Source: Bin5 sp965232575
GTDB taxonomy: Bacteria > Chloroflexota > Anaerolineae > Caldilineales > Caldilineaceae
Assembly: GCA_965232575.1 (NCBI GenBank)
Contig: CBDDPZ010000009.1
Location: forward strand, 806,001-870,000
Reading direction: 5' to 3'
DNA: 64,000 nucleotides
The notes under the pieces are model-generated. The model was given only the letters and a program-made list of their open reading frames with translations. It was not told the origin of the DNA and ran no database searches. The position numbers and the translations under genes are program-made. Of the stretch, positions 54,270 through 62,531 are shown in pieces; position 1 is the first letter of the stretch; each line of letters opens with the position of its first letter.

Positions 54270-55355
54270 TCATGGACAGTAACCGAACCACGGATGAGGC
54301 CCGCATATCTCGTCGCACGTCTTGTCTGTCAGCCAGATACAAATCGCGGCGTAAAGAGCGGCACAAATCAATGGACACAGCGCGTGAGCGATGGTGAGGC
54401 AGATTAGGTTGCAAGCGAGGTATCCACTTATTCCGCACCCAACGCCGAAGATTTTCTCACAGACACTCAAGCAGGTATGGCACTCTTCGGAATGGTTGGG
54501 CATCGGAGTATCTTGGACGCCATTCGACAAGCTGTGAGTCGTGCCTACGGGTTCCTCAATGATTTTGCCGTCCTTCAGCTTCAGGGTCTTAGTATGTTTC
54601 ACGACGTCGGAAACGACCTCATGCACATCGACCTTGTTGTCCCCGTCCTCGCTGCGAACAATGCCCATTGCGGAATCCTTTGCACTGGAGTGACTGGAAT
54701 ACTTCGCATGGGCCGTTACGCCGGTCTTTTCGTCGTAGAAGGGGACCGTGACCAGGAGCACAGACGGATAACCGTCAGCCTCAACACGGTATGCTACGGC
54801 CTTATTCTCGGTCTTTGCGTAATCCAGGTCGCCCAGGTACTCAGAGAATTTGCCGAACTTGCCGTAAGCATTTGCTTCGCTCAACGCAGCCTCACGTTCC
54901 TGGCCGTCTAGTTCCCTCACCCGGCCGTTGGTGTTGGGCGTCTCGAAAACATAGTCTGTGGCTGATTTTAGAGGATTCAGTCCAAGCACTGCAAGCCCTG
55001 CCAGAGTGCTGCCAGTGTACTTGAGAAACAGCCGGCGGTCCTGGAAGGAATACAGAGGGCGAATCGACTGATACACAAGCGATGCGACCTGCCAGGCTGA
55101 AGTGATTCCCAGTAGTTGGATTAGCCTAAGTCTCATAAGGACACCCGTATAGACACGAATGTTCTCTTGGTCATCCGGCACTTCCAAAATCATTGGCTCC
55201 CATTTCCAATCAGGAAGGGCCTTGTTGAGAATGACCTGAATTTCCAACTCGGAGAGGCTGCGGATACTCAACACATCACCCGCTTCCTCCTGGACCCGAT
55301 CGCCAATTGTCGAGCAGGTTCCGCATCCCGCATTGAACAAAAGGTAGCGATTCAT
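54270..55355 (-). CDS. Halocin-C8-like bacteriocin precursor
   Basis: 361 residues from ATG 55355 (AAGGAG six bases upstream). Residues 1-80: thioredoxin-like start with CGTC at 11-14 (LLFNAGCGTCSTIGDRV). Residues 106-126: DRRLFLKYTGSTLAGLAVLG, a Tat-like twin-arginine and hydrophobic segment, unusually internal. Residues about 131-289: charged propeptide. Residues about 290-361: 12 cysteines in 72 residues (ECHTCLSVC, GVGCGISGYLACNLIC, TCDEICGPHPWFGYC). The tail resembles the cysteine-rich domain of halocin C8, which is also Tat-exported and cut from a longer precursor. Antimicrobial activity is inferred. The next gene may confer immunity; a divergent regulator lies upstream. Confidence 0.65.
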   Translation of the reverse strand: MNRYLLFNAGCGTCSTIGDRVQEEAGDVLSIRSLSELEIQVILNKALPDWKWEPMILEVPDDQENIRVYTGVLMRLRLIQLLGITSAWQVASLVYQSIRPLYSFQDRRLFLKYTGSTLAGLAVLGLNPLKSATDYVFETPNTNGRVRELDGQEREAALSEANAYGKFGKFSEYLGDLDYAKTENKAVAYRVEADGYPSVLLVTVPFYDEKTGVTAHAKYSSHSSAKDSAMGIVRSEDGDNKVDVHEVVSDVVKHTKTLKLKDGKIIEEPVGTTHSLSNGVQDTPMPNHSEECHTCLSVCEKIFGVGCGISGYLACNLICLTIAHALCPLICAALYAAICIWLTDKTCDEICGPHPWFGYCP

Positions 55356-55405
55356 GGTTTTCTCCTTCTCAAGTGCGCAATGGTCCAAGAATTTCCGACC
55401 TGCAT

Positions 55406-55439
55406 AGACAGAATAACCAACGTCCAACCTTGCTGTCTG
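55406..55439 (-). promoter_or_regulatory. Candidate promoter and dyad for the bacteriocin-like precursor
   Basis: On the minus strand, CAGACA (55439-55434), an 18-base spacer and TATTCT (55415-55410). The repeats AGACAG (55406-55411) and CTGTCT (55433-55438) flank it, so a dimeric regulator could sit on the promoter. Matches are only fair. Confidence 0.35.
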
Positions 55440-55491
55440 GGCGAGAACGACCAAAATCTGGATATCGAAGTTCCAATTTGCGGAGTGAGAA

Positions 55492-56382
55492 ATGGATCAT
55501 AAGACATTCGGCAAAATTGTGGCTGCACTGCGCAAAGAAAAAGTGAGTTTCTCCAGCGGACACGGATGGATACAACAGGAGTTGGCAGACGAATCAGGAC
55601 TGACACCTCGAATCATTGGGAGAATCGAGCGGGGCAATCAAGCCAGGCTGGACGGAGAACTATTACGCAGGCTGGCCTCGTCCTTCGATCTGACTTCACT
55701 TGAAAGGCGGGAATTCTTCGCGATGGCGAGCGAAGTTGCCGACGGCGACATTGTGCGAAAGGACGTATGCAGCGAGGAAGTTTTCAACCAGATATGGACG
55801 TTACTGGAAGAGTTGTGTGTGCCCGCGTTCCTGACTGACCCCTTCAGCGACGTACTCGGCGTCAACAGGGTCTTCCTCGCCTTCCACAGTCTCAGTATAG
55901 ACGACTTCCAGGCCGTCAAATCTGAATTCGGTTCTGTCAACAATCTGGCGCTGATCCTGGGTACCGAATCGCCGTTACGTCAGGTATTGGGCAATGGCTG
56001 GCACCCAATTGCTCTCGCCAATGTACAGCAATGGCGCGTGACGACTCTGCGCTACAGGCACACGTATCGGTTCAGGGAGATTCTGTCTTCTCTGTCCACT
56101 TGCCCTGAATTTCGGATGCTTTGGGTGGGTTACAACGGACACGAGCGGGCCATCAATGATTGCAGCCGGTTGCGGAGTTGCGTATACCGGCACGGTGTAC
56201 ATGGGCCGGTAGCGTATGCAGTCTTCACCAGTACGAGCCTGAGCTCGCATGGCGATCTCTACCTCTCGGCCTTCGTCCCCCAGACCCGCTTGACAGCAGA
56301 ACTATTCCAGAAGATGGCTGACGAAAACACAAACGCGATTCCGCTCTCATGCTGGCCGAATCCCAGCTTGAAGGATGCGTAA
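55492..56382 (+). CDS. XRE-family regulator with MmyB-like ligand domain
   Basis: 296 residues; GGAG lies six bases before the ATG. Residues about 5-80 are a helix-turn-helix: WIQQELADESGLTPRIIGRI followed by ERGNQARLDGELLRRLASSF. Residues about 100-280 resemble the MmyB-like sensor domain (AFLTDPFSDVLGVNRVFLAF, MLWVGYNGHERAINDCSRLR), thought to bind a small hydrophobic molecule. It is divergent from the bacteriocin-like precursor with 136 bases between, so it probably controls that cassette. Repressor or activator is not known. Confidence 0.72.
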   Translation: MDHKTFGKIVAALRKEKVSFSSGHGWIQQELADESGLTPRIIGRIERGNQARLDGELLRRLASSFDLTSLERREFFAMASEVADGDIVRKDVCSEEVFNQIWTLLEELCVPAFLTDPFSDVLGVNRVFLAFHSLSIDDFQAVKSEFGSVNNLALILGTESPLRQVLGNGWHPIALANVQQWRVTTLRYRHTYRFREILSSLSTCPEFRMLWVGYNGHERAINDCSRLRSCVYRHGVHGPVAYAVFTSTSLSSHGDLYLSAFVPQTRLTAELFQKMADENTNAIPLSCWPNPSLKDA

Positions 56383-56452
56383 GACGCTATGCAATACGAA
56401 GATGCGATTGCCCTGAGCCTAGTCCATTTTCGGATGCACATCGTGAAACGCA

Positions 56453-56479
56453 TATAATACCTTGTAGAGTACCTTGTAG
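56453..56479 (+). promoter_or_regulatory. TATAAT with downstream direct repeat, ccm operon promoter candidate
   Basis: TATAAT at 56453-56458 with a poor -35 region. Two exact TACCTTGTAG repeats follow (56458-56467 and 56470-56479), 12 bases apart. They lie where a regulator could block transcription of ccmE. Confidence 0.4.
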
Positions 56480-56563
56480 CTCACCCAGCCGCACAAATCG
56501 GCGATCCCGGACCGTCGCAATCTGTCTGCGACCCGACTTGAAGCGAAGCAGGCAAAAATTCTG

Positions 56564-57076
56564 ATGACTGCAGCATCACCGATTCAAGACGAATACAACG
56601 AAGAAGAGTTGTGGGAGGGTCCAATCCCTGCCCACTTGGCCCGCAAGCGGGGCGGCATCAAGCCGCAGTTTCTGGTTGCCGGACTCTTACTGGTAGGCGT
56701 AATCATCTCGCTGATGATATATGGCCTGACCACAGCCAAGGCCTACTGGTTGACTGTTGACGAGGTTTATCAGCGGGGCGACTCCATGGTATCCCAACGC
56801 CTGAGGGTAAATGGCGTGCTTGTCGAAGGCAGCGAGCAGTGGAACCCCGAAGAGGTGACACTTCGCTTCAAGATCCAGGATGAAGAAAACCCCGGCCAGC
56901 AGCTTTCCATCATCTTTTACGGACCTCGACCGGATAATTTCTATCGTGCCGCCTCGGTTATCACAGAGGGAGAGCTATTGCCGGGTGGAATTATTGAGGC
57001 TGATGTCTTACATCTCAAATGTCCCAGTCGATATGAGGAAGCGTCGGAAGAAATCGTGCTTAAGGCCGTTCGCTGA
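56564..57076 (+). CDS. ccmE: Cytochrome c maturation protein CcmE, cysteine variant
   Basis: 170 residues. One membrane helix (FLVAGLLLVGVIISLMIYGL) after a short cytoplasmic start, then an OB-fold heme chaperone domain (SQRLRVNGVLVEGSEQWNPE). The heme-attachment motif near the C-terminus reads LKCPSRYE: Cys 153 and Tyr 157 form CxxxY in place of the classical HxxxY. Such Cys-type CcmE occurs in archaea and some bacteria. It passes heme to apocytochrome c outside the membrane. It is the first gene of the ccm cluster. Confidence 0.9.
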   Translation: MTAASPIQDEYNEEELWEGPIPAHLARKRGGIKPQFLVAGLLLVGVIISLMIYGLTTAKAYWLTVDEVYQRGDSMVSQRLRVNGVLVEGSEQWNPEEVTLRFKIQDEENPGQQLSIIFYGPRPDNFYRAASVITEGELLPGGIIEADVLHLKCPSRYEEASEEIVLKAVR

Positions 57077-57190
57077 TAAGGCCCGGATCAATTCGGACGA
57101 GCAGCTTCATCTGAACTCAGGGCGTTCGCGCCGCCCAACGCCTCAGTTTCACAGGTGCACAGGATCAGCCAATAGTCGGAAAAACAGCGA

Positions 57191-59077
57191 TTGTACTGCA
57201 AATGGTCCACTTGTGCACTACTACTGATGGTCTGTACCGTAGCTCTCCTTGTGACGCTGACGACCGATAGCCTCAACGCACAAGAACCTCCTCCAGCCTA
57301 CGACCGGCTACAGGTCCCTGTCCCCCAACGTCCCCCTGTTGCCGGTTTGGCCTCCGAATCCTACACGCAAAACTGCGCCCCTTGCCATGGGGCCGGCGGC
57401 GACGGTGACGGCCCGGCGGGAGCCGCTGCCGACCCGACTGTCTTTTCCGATCCTGTCGAGACCTGGGAGCGTTCACCTGCCGAACTCTTCTTCGTTACCA
57501 AGTTCGGCCGTATAGAGAACCTGATGCCTCCCTGGCGAAACAGCATGAGTGACGAACAGATCTGGCAAGCGGTCTACTATGCCTGGAATCTGCACACGGA
57601 CGAGATGGAGGTCGCAAGAGGTGCGGAGCTGTACGCCCAGTCCTGCCTTGCCTGCCACGGGGAAGGCGGCCGCGGCGACGGCCCAGAGGCTGGCCCGGAG
57701 ATGCCCGACTTTTCCGCGCAGGACCCGATGATCTACCTCAGTCAGGCGGAACTGGCTCAGCGCTGGCGCGATTCCCATCCGGAATTCGGGTCCGACTGGT
57801 CATCTGCCAGGAAGCAGGCGGTTCTTGAGTTCATTCGCAGCTTCACATATCAACCGGTATGGGCGCCAATTGATGTCTCAGGTCCCGGCGCAATCACCGG
57901 GCAACTGCTCCAGGGCACTGTAGATGGACCAGCTCTCCCGCAGTCATCGGTCACGCTCAATATCTACCAGCAGGCCAACCTACTGACGACGCGCATCGCC
58001 TCAATTCAGGCCGACGGCAGTTTTGAATTTGCCAACTTGCCAGTGGACGAAGGCTTCTACTTCCTGGTGGAGACCGAGCACCTTGACATCCGCTACACCT
58101 CGCCGATTCTAGCGTTCAGCGGTCCCGACTTCACCGAAGACAGAATTGGCCCAGAGCGAATCGATACAACATTGCCGGTATTTGAAACGACGACCGACCC
58201 GAGCGGCTTGCATGTCACCCGGGCGAATTGGATCATTGAGCATGAGCCGGGCAGCCTGCTCGTCGGCCAACTCTTCACATTCGGCAATCGCAGCGGCCGC
58301 ACTTTCGTCGGAATGGAGAGTGACATGTTCGACGCGCCAGTTACCCTGGTTATCCCGCTGCCAGATAGCGCCCAGCAAGTAGAGATTCAAGACGGATTGA
58401 TTGGCGAGGCCTATCGAATGCGCCAACAGATCCTCTATGATACGCGTCCCGTTTTTCCAGGGGCCGGCTCACGCCAGGTCTTTGTGCGATATCGCCTTCC
58501 ATTTTCTGACGATTTCGCCCAGGTCAGTTTCCCCGTCCCGTACGAAACAGCGTTGCTGAATCTCCTGGTGGCCGACCTGCCGGCACTGGAAGTGGACCTC
58601 ATGATTGAAGGAGAATCAAGCGAGCCCGCAGGCCAGGAAACGGTTCAGGGGGTCCTCTTCCGTCGTTGGAGCGCACCGGTTTCAAGTAGCTATCCCGTGA
58701 ATCTTTCACTGCGCGGCCTGATCGCAGCCGGTGGGAGCGACCCCCGGCCAGAAAGAGACACGCAGCCGAACAGAGAGTTGCCGGTCGCCGCGCCTCCACT
58801 TGACGTCCGCATCCCTGTGACCTTCGGCAGTATCGTCGCACTCGTCCTCCTCGTCTCCCTCCTTCTTTTCGTCCAACGTGAAAGGACCAAGAGCCCGCCG
58901 TCAGCCGAGCAGTTGGCCGCGCGACGTGAAGAACTGATTGACCAAATTGCCCGGCTGGACGATCTGCATGCTCTGGGCGAGTTGGAAAAGCGCACTTGGC
59001 AGAAGAAGAGGGCTTCTCTGAAGAGAGAGTTGATGGACATTGTTCTGGCCGAACAGAATTCGAGAGCGGCCACATGA
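57191..59077 (+). CDS. Diheme c-type cytochrome, membrane-anchored
   Basis: 628 residues. Start uncertain: TTG 57191 or ATG 57227, neither with a clear Shine-Dalgarno. Signal segment LLLMVCTVALLVTLTTDSLN. Two heme sites: CAPCHG near residue 60 and CLACHG near residue 155. Residues about 235-560 are beta-rich with a carboxypeptidase-regulatory-like start (GAITGQLLQG). One C-terminal helix (SIVALVLLVSLLLFVQRERT) ends in a coiled cytoplasmic tail. It is exported and heme-loaded by the surrounding Ccm proteins. Its stop overlaps ccmA by four bases. The redox partner is unknown. Confidence 0.82.
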   Translation: MYCKWSTCALLLMVCTVALLVTLTTDSLNAQEPPPAYDRLQVPVPQRPPVAGLASESYTQNCAPCHGAGGDGDGPAGAAADPTVFSDPVETWERSPAELFFVTKFGRIENLMPPWRNSMSDEQIWQAVYYAWNLHTDEMEVARGAELYAQSCLACHGEGGRGDGPEAGPEMPDFSAQDPMIYLSQAELAQRWRDSHPEFGSDWSSARKQAVLEFIRSFTYQPVWAPIDVSGPGAITGQLLQGTVDGPALPQSSVTLNIYQQANLLTTRIASIQADGSFEFANLPVDEGFYFLVETEHLDIRYTSPILAFSGPDFTEDRIGPERIDTTLPVFETTTDPSGLHVTRANWIIEHEPGSLLVGQLFTFGNRSGRTFVGMESDMFDAPVTLVIPLPDSAQQVEIQDGLIGEAYRMRQQILYDTRPVFPGAGSRQVFVRYRLPFSDDFAQVSFPVPYETALLNLLVADLPALEVDLMIEGESSEPAGQETVQGVLFRRWSAPVSSSYPVNLSLRGLIAAGGSDPRPERDTQPNRELPVAAPPLDVRIPVTFGSIVALVLLVSLLLFVQRERTKSPPSAEQLAARREELIDQIARLDDLHALGELEKRTWQKKRASLKRELMDIVLAEQNSRAAT

Positions 59078-59754
59078 CCGACCGCTCTGTACCTCTGATT
59101 CGTTGCGATCATGTCGAGAAACGTTTCGGACATAAACGCGTTCTGCGCGATGTCTCCTTCACGGTCGCGGCCGGGGAAGTCCTGTCTCTGCTGGGCGCCA
59201 ACGGATCGGGCAAGACGACGCTCCTGCGGATCATCGCAGCACTTGAAAGGCCGGACGGGGGAGAAGTGTGGCTAGGGCCAGTGCCCCTTTCCTCAGCCGT
59301 ACATGAAATTCGCCGCTATATCGGCGTTGTCGCCCATGCCCCTCTGCTTTACGATCGGCTTACGGGCGCCGAAAACCTGAAATTCTACGCCCGCCTTTAC
59401 GATCTGGAAGAGCCGCAGAAACGCATCGATCAGCTTCTACGAACCTTGGATCTCTGGCGATGGCGAGATGATGCGGTGCGCACTTACAGCCGGGGAATGT
59501 CACAGCGGCTGGCCATAGCAAGGGCGCTCCTGCACGATCCCCCTGTCGTTATTCTCGATGAGCCGGATACCGGCCTCGACCGTGAAAGCATTGAACTACT
59601 GACCGATCTCGTCGCACAGTTGCGTTCGCGCGGTCGGGCGATTCTCACTACAACGCACAGCATGGCGCATGCAAAGAACTGGGCAGACCGGGTCTTTGAA
59701 CTTCGTTCCGGCCACTTGCATCAAATTGCGTGTTCGAATCGTATTGAACATTGA
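59074..59754 (+). CDS. ccmA: Heme ABC exporter ATP-binding protein CcmA
   Basis: 226 residues from ATG 59074, overlapping the cytochrome stop (ATGA). LLGANGSGKTTLLRIIAALE is Walker A, YSRGMSQRLAIARALLHDP the ABC signature, VVILDEPDTGLDRES Walker B. It powers heme delivery with CcmB and CcmC. The start at 58996 in the same frame is inside the cytochrome gene and is rejected. Confidence 0.93.
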   Translation: MTDRSVPLIRCDHVEKRFGHKRVLRDVSFTVAAGEVLSLLGANGSGKTTLLRIIAALERPDGGEVWLGPVPLSSAVHEIRRYIGVVAHAPLLYDRLTGAENLKFYARLYDLEEPQKRIDQLLRTLDLWRWRDDAVRTYSRGMSQRLAIARALLHDPPVVILDEPDTGLDRESIELLTDLVAQLRSRGRAILTTTHSMAHAKNWADRVFELRSGHLHQIACSNRIEH

Positions 59755-59816
59755 GGCGCGCAAACCAATTTTTCCGTGCTCTCGATTGCGGGCTTCATCA
59801 GACCCCTCGCGATATA

Positions 59817-60542
59817 ATGGCAGATCTTTCAGAGGCAGAGCGCGTTACCCGTAGAGAAGGAGGACTCGCAGCTTATCTGCGCAGTGTATGGGCTGTTGCG
59901 GAAAAAGACATCCGCACTGAGATGCGCGCTAAGGAGGTCGTGGGGACGATGGCGGCCTTTTCCATTCTGGCCGCGGTCGTTTTCGGGCTGGCTTTCGATC
60001 TACGGGTTCCCCGGCCTGAGCTGGTCGTACCCGGGATTCTGTGGGTGATCCTCCTGTTTGCGGGCGTGTTGGGGCTGCACCGTTCTTTCGGATCGGAAGT
60101 GGACCGAGACACACTGACCGGACTGCTTCTGGCGCCGGTAGAGAGGTCGGCGATCTATTTGGGCAAGGTTGCCGCCAATCTGCTCTACGTGCTGATTATC
60201 GAAGCCCTTCTCGTGCCTGCCCTCCTCATCCTCTTCGACGTTAATCTGCTGAGGCCATTGATTCTGCTGGGGTTGCTTTTGGGCACAATCGGATATGTAA
60301 GCGCGGGCACGCTGTTCGCTGCGCTGACTTCCCGTAACAGGGCCAGAGAGACGCTTTTGCCCGTACTGCTGCTGCCGGTCCTCGCCCCCCTCTTCATTTC
60401 GGGCGTGGGCTTGACGTCTGTCATACTGGATGGGCGGGCGCGTGCCGAAGCGTGGCCCTGGCTCGGAATCATCGGCCTCTATGACGCCCTTGTCTTCGCA
60501 ATCGCTTTCCTGTTGGTCGATGTAGTCTGGGAACAGAGTTGA
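59817..60542 (+). CDS. ccmB: Heme exporter protein CcmB
   Basis: 241 residues from ATG 59817; a TTG at 59751 is in the same frame but overlaps ccmA. About six helices. MRAKEVVGTMAAFSILAAVV opens the family, GVLGLHRSFGSEVDRDTLTG and LLLAPVERSAIYLGKVAANL follow. Membrane partner of CcmA. ccmC begins 22 bases later. Confidence 0.92.
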   Translation: MADLSEAERVTRREGGLAAYLRSVWAVAEKDIRTEMRAKEVVGTMAAFSILAAVVFGLAFDLRVPRPELVVPGILWVILLFAGVLGLHRSFGSEVDRDTLTGLLLAPVERSAIYLGKVAANLLYVLIIEALLVPALLILFDVNLLRPLILLGLLLGTIGYVSAGTLFAALTSRNRARETLLPVLLLPVLAPLFISGVGLTSVILDGRARAEAWPWLGIIGLYDALVFAIAFLLVDVVWEQS

Positions 60543-60564
60543 TACATTCTGACGGAACTGATCC

Positions 60565-61302
60565 ATGAGCACACTCTCAAGACCATCGAGTCGCGACCGC
60601 TGGTACACACCCTTATTTGTATTCGATGTCATTGCCGGGCTGGCGATGGTCGCAGTAATGTGGGCAGCGCTACTCTATGCCCGTGATGCTGTCAATCTCG
60701 CCGGAGCTGAACAGGCGGCCCAGCGGATCTTCTACTTCCACATTGGAAGCAACATCGCCGCGCTTCTGGGCTTTCTGGGTTCGGTGGTCGGCAGCCTCGG
60801 TTATCTGTTCAGCCGGCGCCTGGTTTGGGATCGTTGGGCCGCGGCCAGTGTCGAAATCGGCACGATTTTCGGGATCCTCGTGCTTCTTTCAGGTTCAATC
60901 TGGGCCAAGCCCGCCTGGAATACATATTGGATATGGGATCCCCGGCTGACGACAGCGACGATCACCGTCCTGATTTACATCGCCTACATGTTATTCAGAA
61001 ACGGCTTCGATGACCCCGTTACAAGAGCCCGCTTCGCCAGCGTCTACGCCATGTTTGCCTTTTTGAGCGTTCCCCTGACCTACTACAGCGCCCGCCTGTT
61101 CCGCTCCATCCATCCAATTGTCTTCGACGGCGGCAACGATGAAGCGCAAGGGGGCTTTGGGATCGGGCCCACGATGGGACAGACGCTTACAATTGCCATG
61201 ATCGGCTTCGCACTTCTCTTTTTTGCGTTGCTTTTCCACAGATTTCGCCAACTGGAGTTTGAGGCCCGCATTGATGCATTACGGGAGAATTACGACGAAT
61301 GA
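60565..61302 (+). CDS. ccmC: Heme exporter / cytochrome c assembly protein CcmC
   Basis: 245 residues, about six helices. QRIFYFHIGSNIAALLGFLG precedes the WxWD-type heme-handling loop, here TYWIWDPRLTTATITVLIYI. FLSVPLTYYSARLFRSIHPI supplies the second heme-ligand His region. CcmC presents heme to CcmE. Stop overlaps the next gene by four bases. Confidence 0.95.
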   Translation: MSTLSRPSSRDRWYTPLFVFDVIAGLAMVAVMWAALLYARDAVNLAGAEQAAQRIFYFHIGSNIAALLGFLGSVVGSLGYLFSRRLVWDRWAAASVEIGTIFGILVLLSGSIWAKPAWNTYWIWDPRLTTATITVLIYIAYMLFRNGFDDPVTRARFASVYAMFAFLSVPLTYYSARLFRSIHPIVFDGGNDEAQGGFGIGPTMGQTLTIAMIGFALLFFALLFHRFRQLEFEARIDALRENYDE

Positions 61303-61442
61303 TCTATCTCGCATCCGCCTTGATCATTATGTGGCTGTTTGTAGGAGGTTACCTCCTGTTCATGCTGGCCCGCCAACGAACGCTGGAAAAGGCGCTGCGA
61401 TCCTTGGAGGAAAGATTTCAGGAAAGGCCGCAGGCCGAGTGA
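61299..61442 (+). CDS. ccmD: CcmD-like small membrane protein
   Basis: 47 residues. MIYLASALIIMWLFVGGYLL is a single helix, followed by a basic/acidic helix (ARQRTLEKALRSLEERFQER). Start overlaps the ccmC stop (ATGA). Size, place and topology match CcmD, which links CcmC to CcmE-heme. Sequence is too short for firm homology. Confidence 0.75.
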   Translation: MIYLASALIIMWLFVGGYLLFMLARQRTLEKALRSLEERFQERPQAE

Positions 61443-61583
61443 GGCGGTCCACAGGGCGAGACCGTACTTGGTAAGATTGTTTACTTCCTCCAAAACCTTG
61501 GCGCCATAGACTGGAACAGGAAGTATTATGCGCGGGCCTGAGTACGAACGAGGACGGTTTGAAGCCGCTAACAGGATGATGCC

Positions 61584-62513
61584 ATGGCGCAACATATTTC
61601 AAGCGCAGGAAACGTAAGACCAGGCAGCTTTTCGAACGCCCCAGAGCAGGCGCAGGCCAGGCGAAGCAGTACCTTTTTGCACTCGCTCGCCTTCGTCATA
61701 GGATTTGGAGCCATCTTCACACTGCTTGGTTCTGCCGCCGGCCTCCTGGGACAGAGTCTGAACGCCTATCTGCCTCTCATTCAGCGGCTCGGCGCGGTCC
61801 TTCTGGCAATTTTCGGACTGACGACTCTGGGCATAATCGGCTGGATCGTCAATCGAATTCAGGCAAATGAGAGGCTTGCCGCCAATCCGGCCGTGGCCGC
61901 GCTTGTGGACATTCTGGGCTTTCTCAATGCGTTAATGTATACAGAGCGGCGCGTGACTGAACTTCACAAAGTAAAAAGGGGTTGGGGATATCTCAGCAGC
62001 GCGTTGATGGGCGTGAGTTTTAGCGCCGGCTGGGTCCCCTGTGTTGGCCCGATCCTTGCCAGCATTCTTTTCTTGGCGAGCGATAGCGCTACCGCCGTTC
62101 AGGGCGCCCTCCTCCTGGCCGTTTATAGCCTGGGGCTTGGCTTGCCATTCCTGCTTACCGGATCCGCCTTCAGCAGAGCGACCGAAATCCTTCGCCGGCT
62201 TAACCGTCATGCCAATATCGTCAGCTTCATCAGCGGGGTCTTTCTTCTCTACGTGGCCTGGCTCCTCTGGGCTGACCGGTTGATCATGCTGACGACACAG
62301 TTTGCGTTCCTGAATCAGTGGGTCTTTCTGCTGGAGGATGCGTTTTCGTCGTCAATCGGGGTAGGTGCAGCCTTTAACGCCGGCGCGCTGAACGCCGCTC
62401 CCCTGGCTTTCATTGCCGGCATCATCAGCTTCATCAGCCCCTGCGTTCTGCCCCTGATTCCGGCCTATATCGGCTATCTCAGTGGCGCCGCGCTCTCCGG
62501 GAGCCGGCGCTGA
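61584..62513 (+). CDS. ccdA: CcdA/DsbD-like thiol-redox membrane protein, apparently permuted
   Basis: 309 residues, about six helices. In ordinary CcdA the PCVLPL helix comes first. Here the chain begins with the loop and helix that normally follow it (RRSSTFLHSLAFVIGFGAIF), then AGWVPCVGPILAS (Cys 153), and ends with AGIISFISPCVLPLIPAYIG (Cys 287) and SGAALSGSRR. Both redox Cys are present but in swapped order. No missing first helix was found in any frame upstream (61443-61583). It should carry electrons across the membrane to the ResA-like protein encoded next. Confidence 0.82.
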   Translation: MAQHISSAGNVRPGSFSNAPEQAQARRSSTFLHSLAFVIGFGAIFTLLGSAAGLLGQSLNAYLPLIQRLGAVLLAIFGLTTLGIIGWIVNRIQANERLAANPAVAALVDILGFLNALMYTERRVTELHKVKRGWGYLSSALMGVSFSAGWVPCVGPILASILFLASDSATAVQGALLLAVYSLGLGLPFLLTGSAFSRATEILRRLNRHANIVSFISGVFLLYVAWLLWADRLIMLTTQFAFLNQWVFLLEDAFSSSIGVGAAFNAGALNAAPLAFIAGIISFISPCVLPLIPAYIGYLSGAALSGSRR

Positions 62514-62531
62514 GAGCGAAAGAGGATTTCG

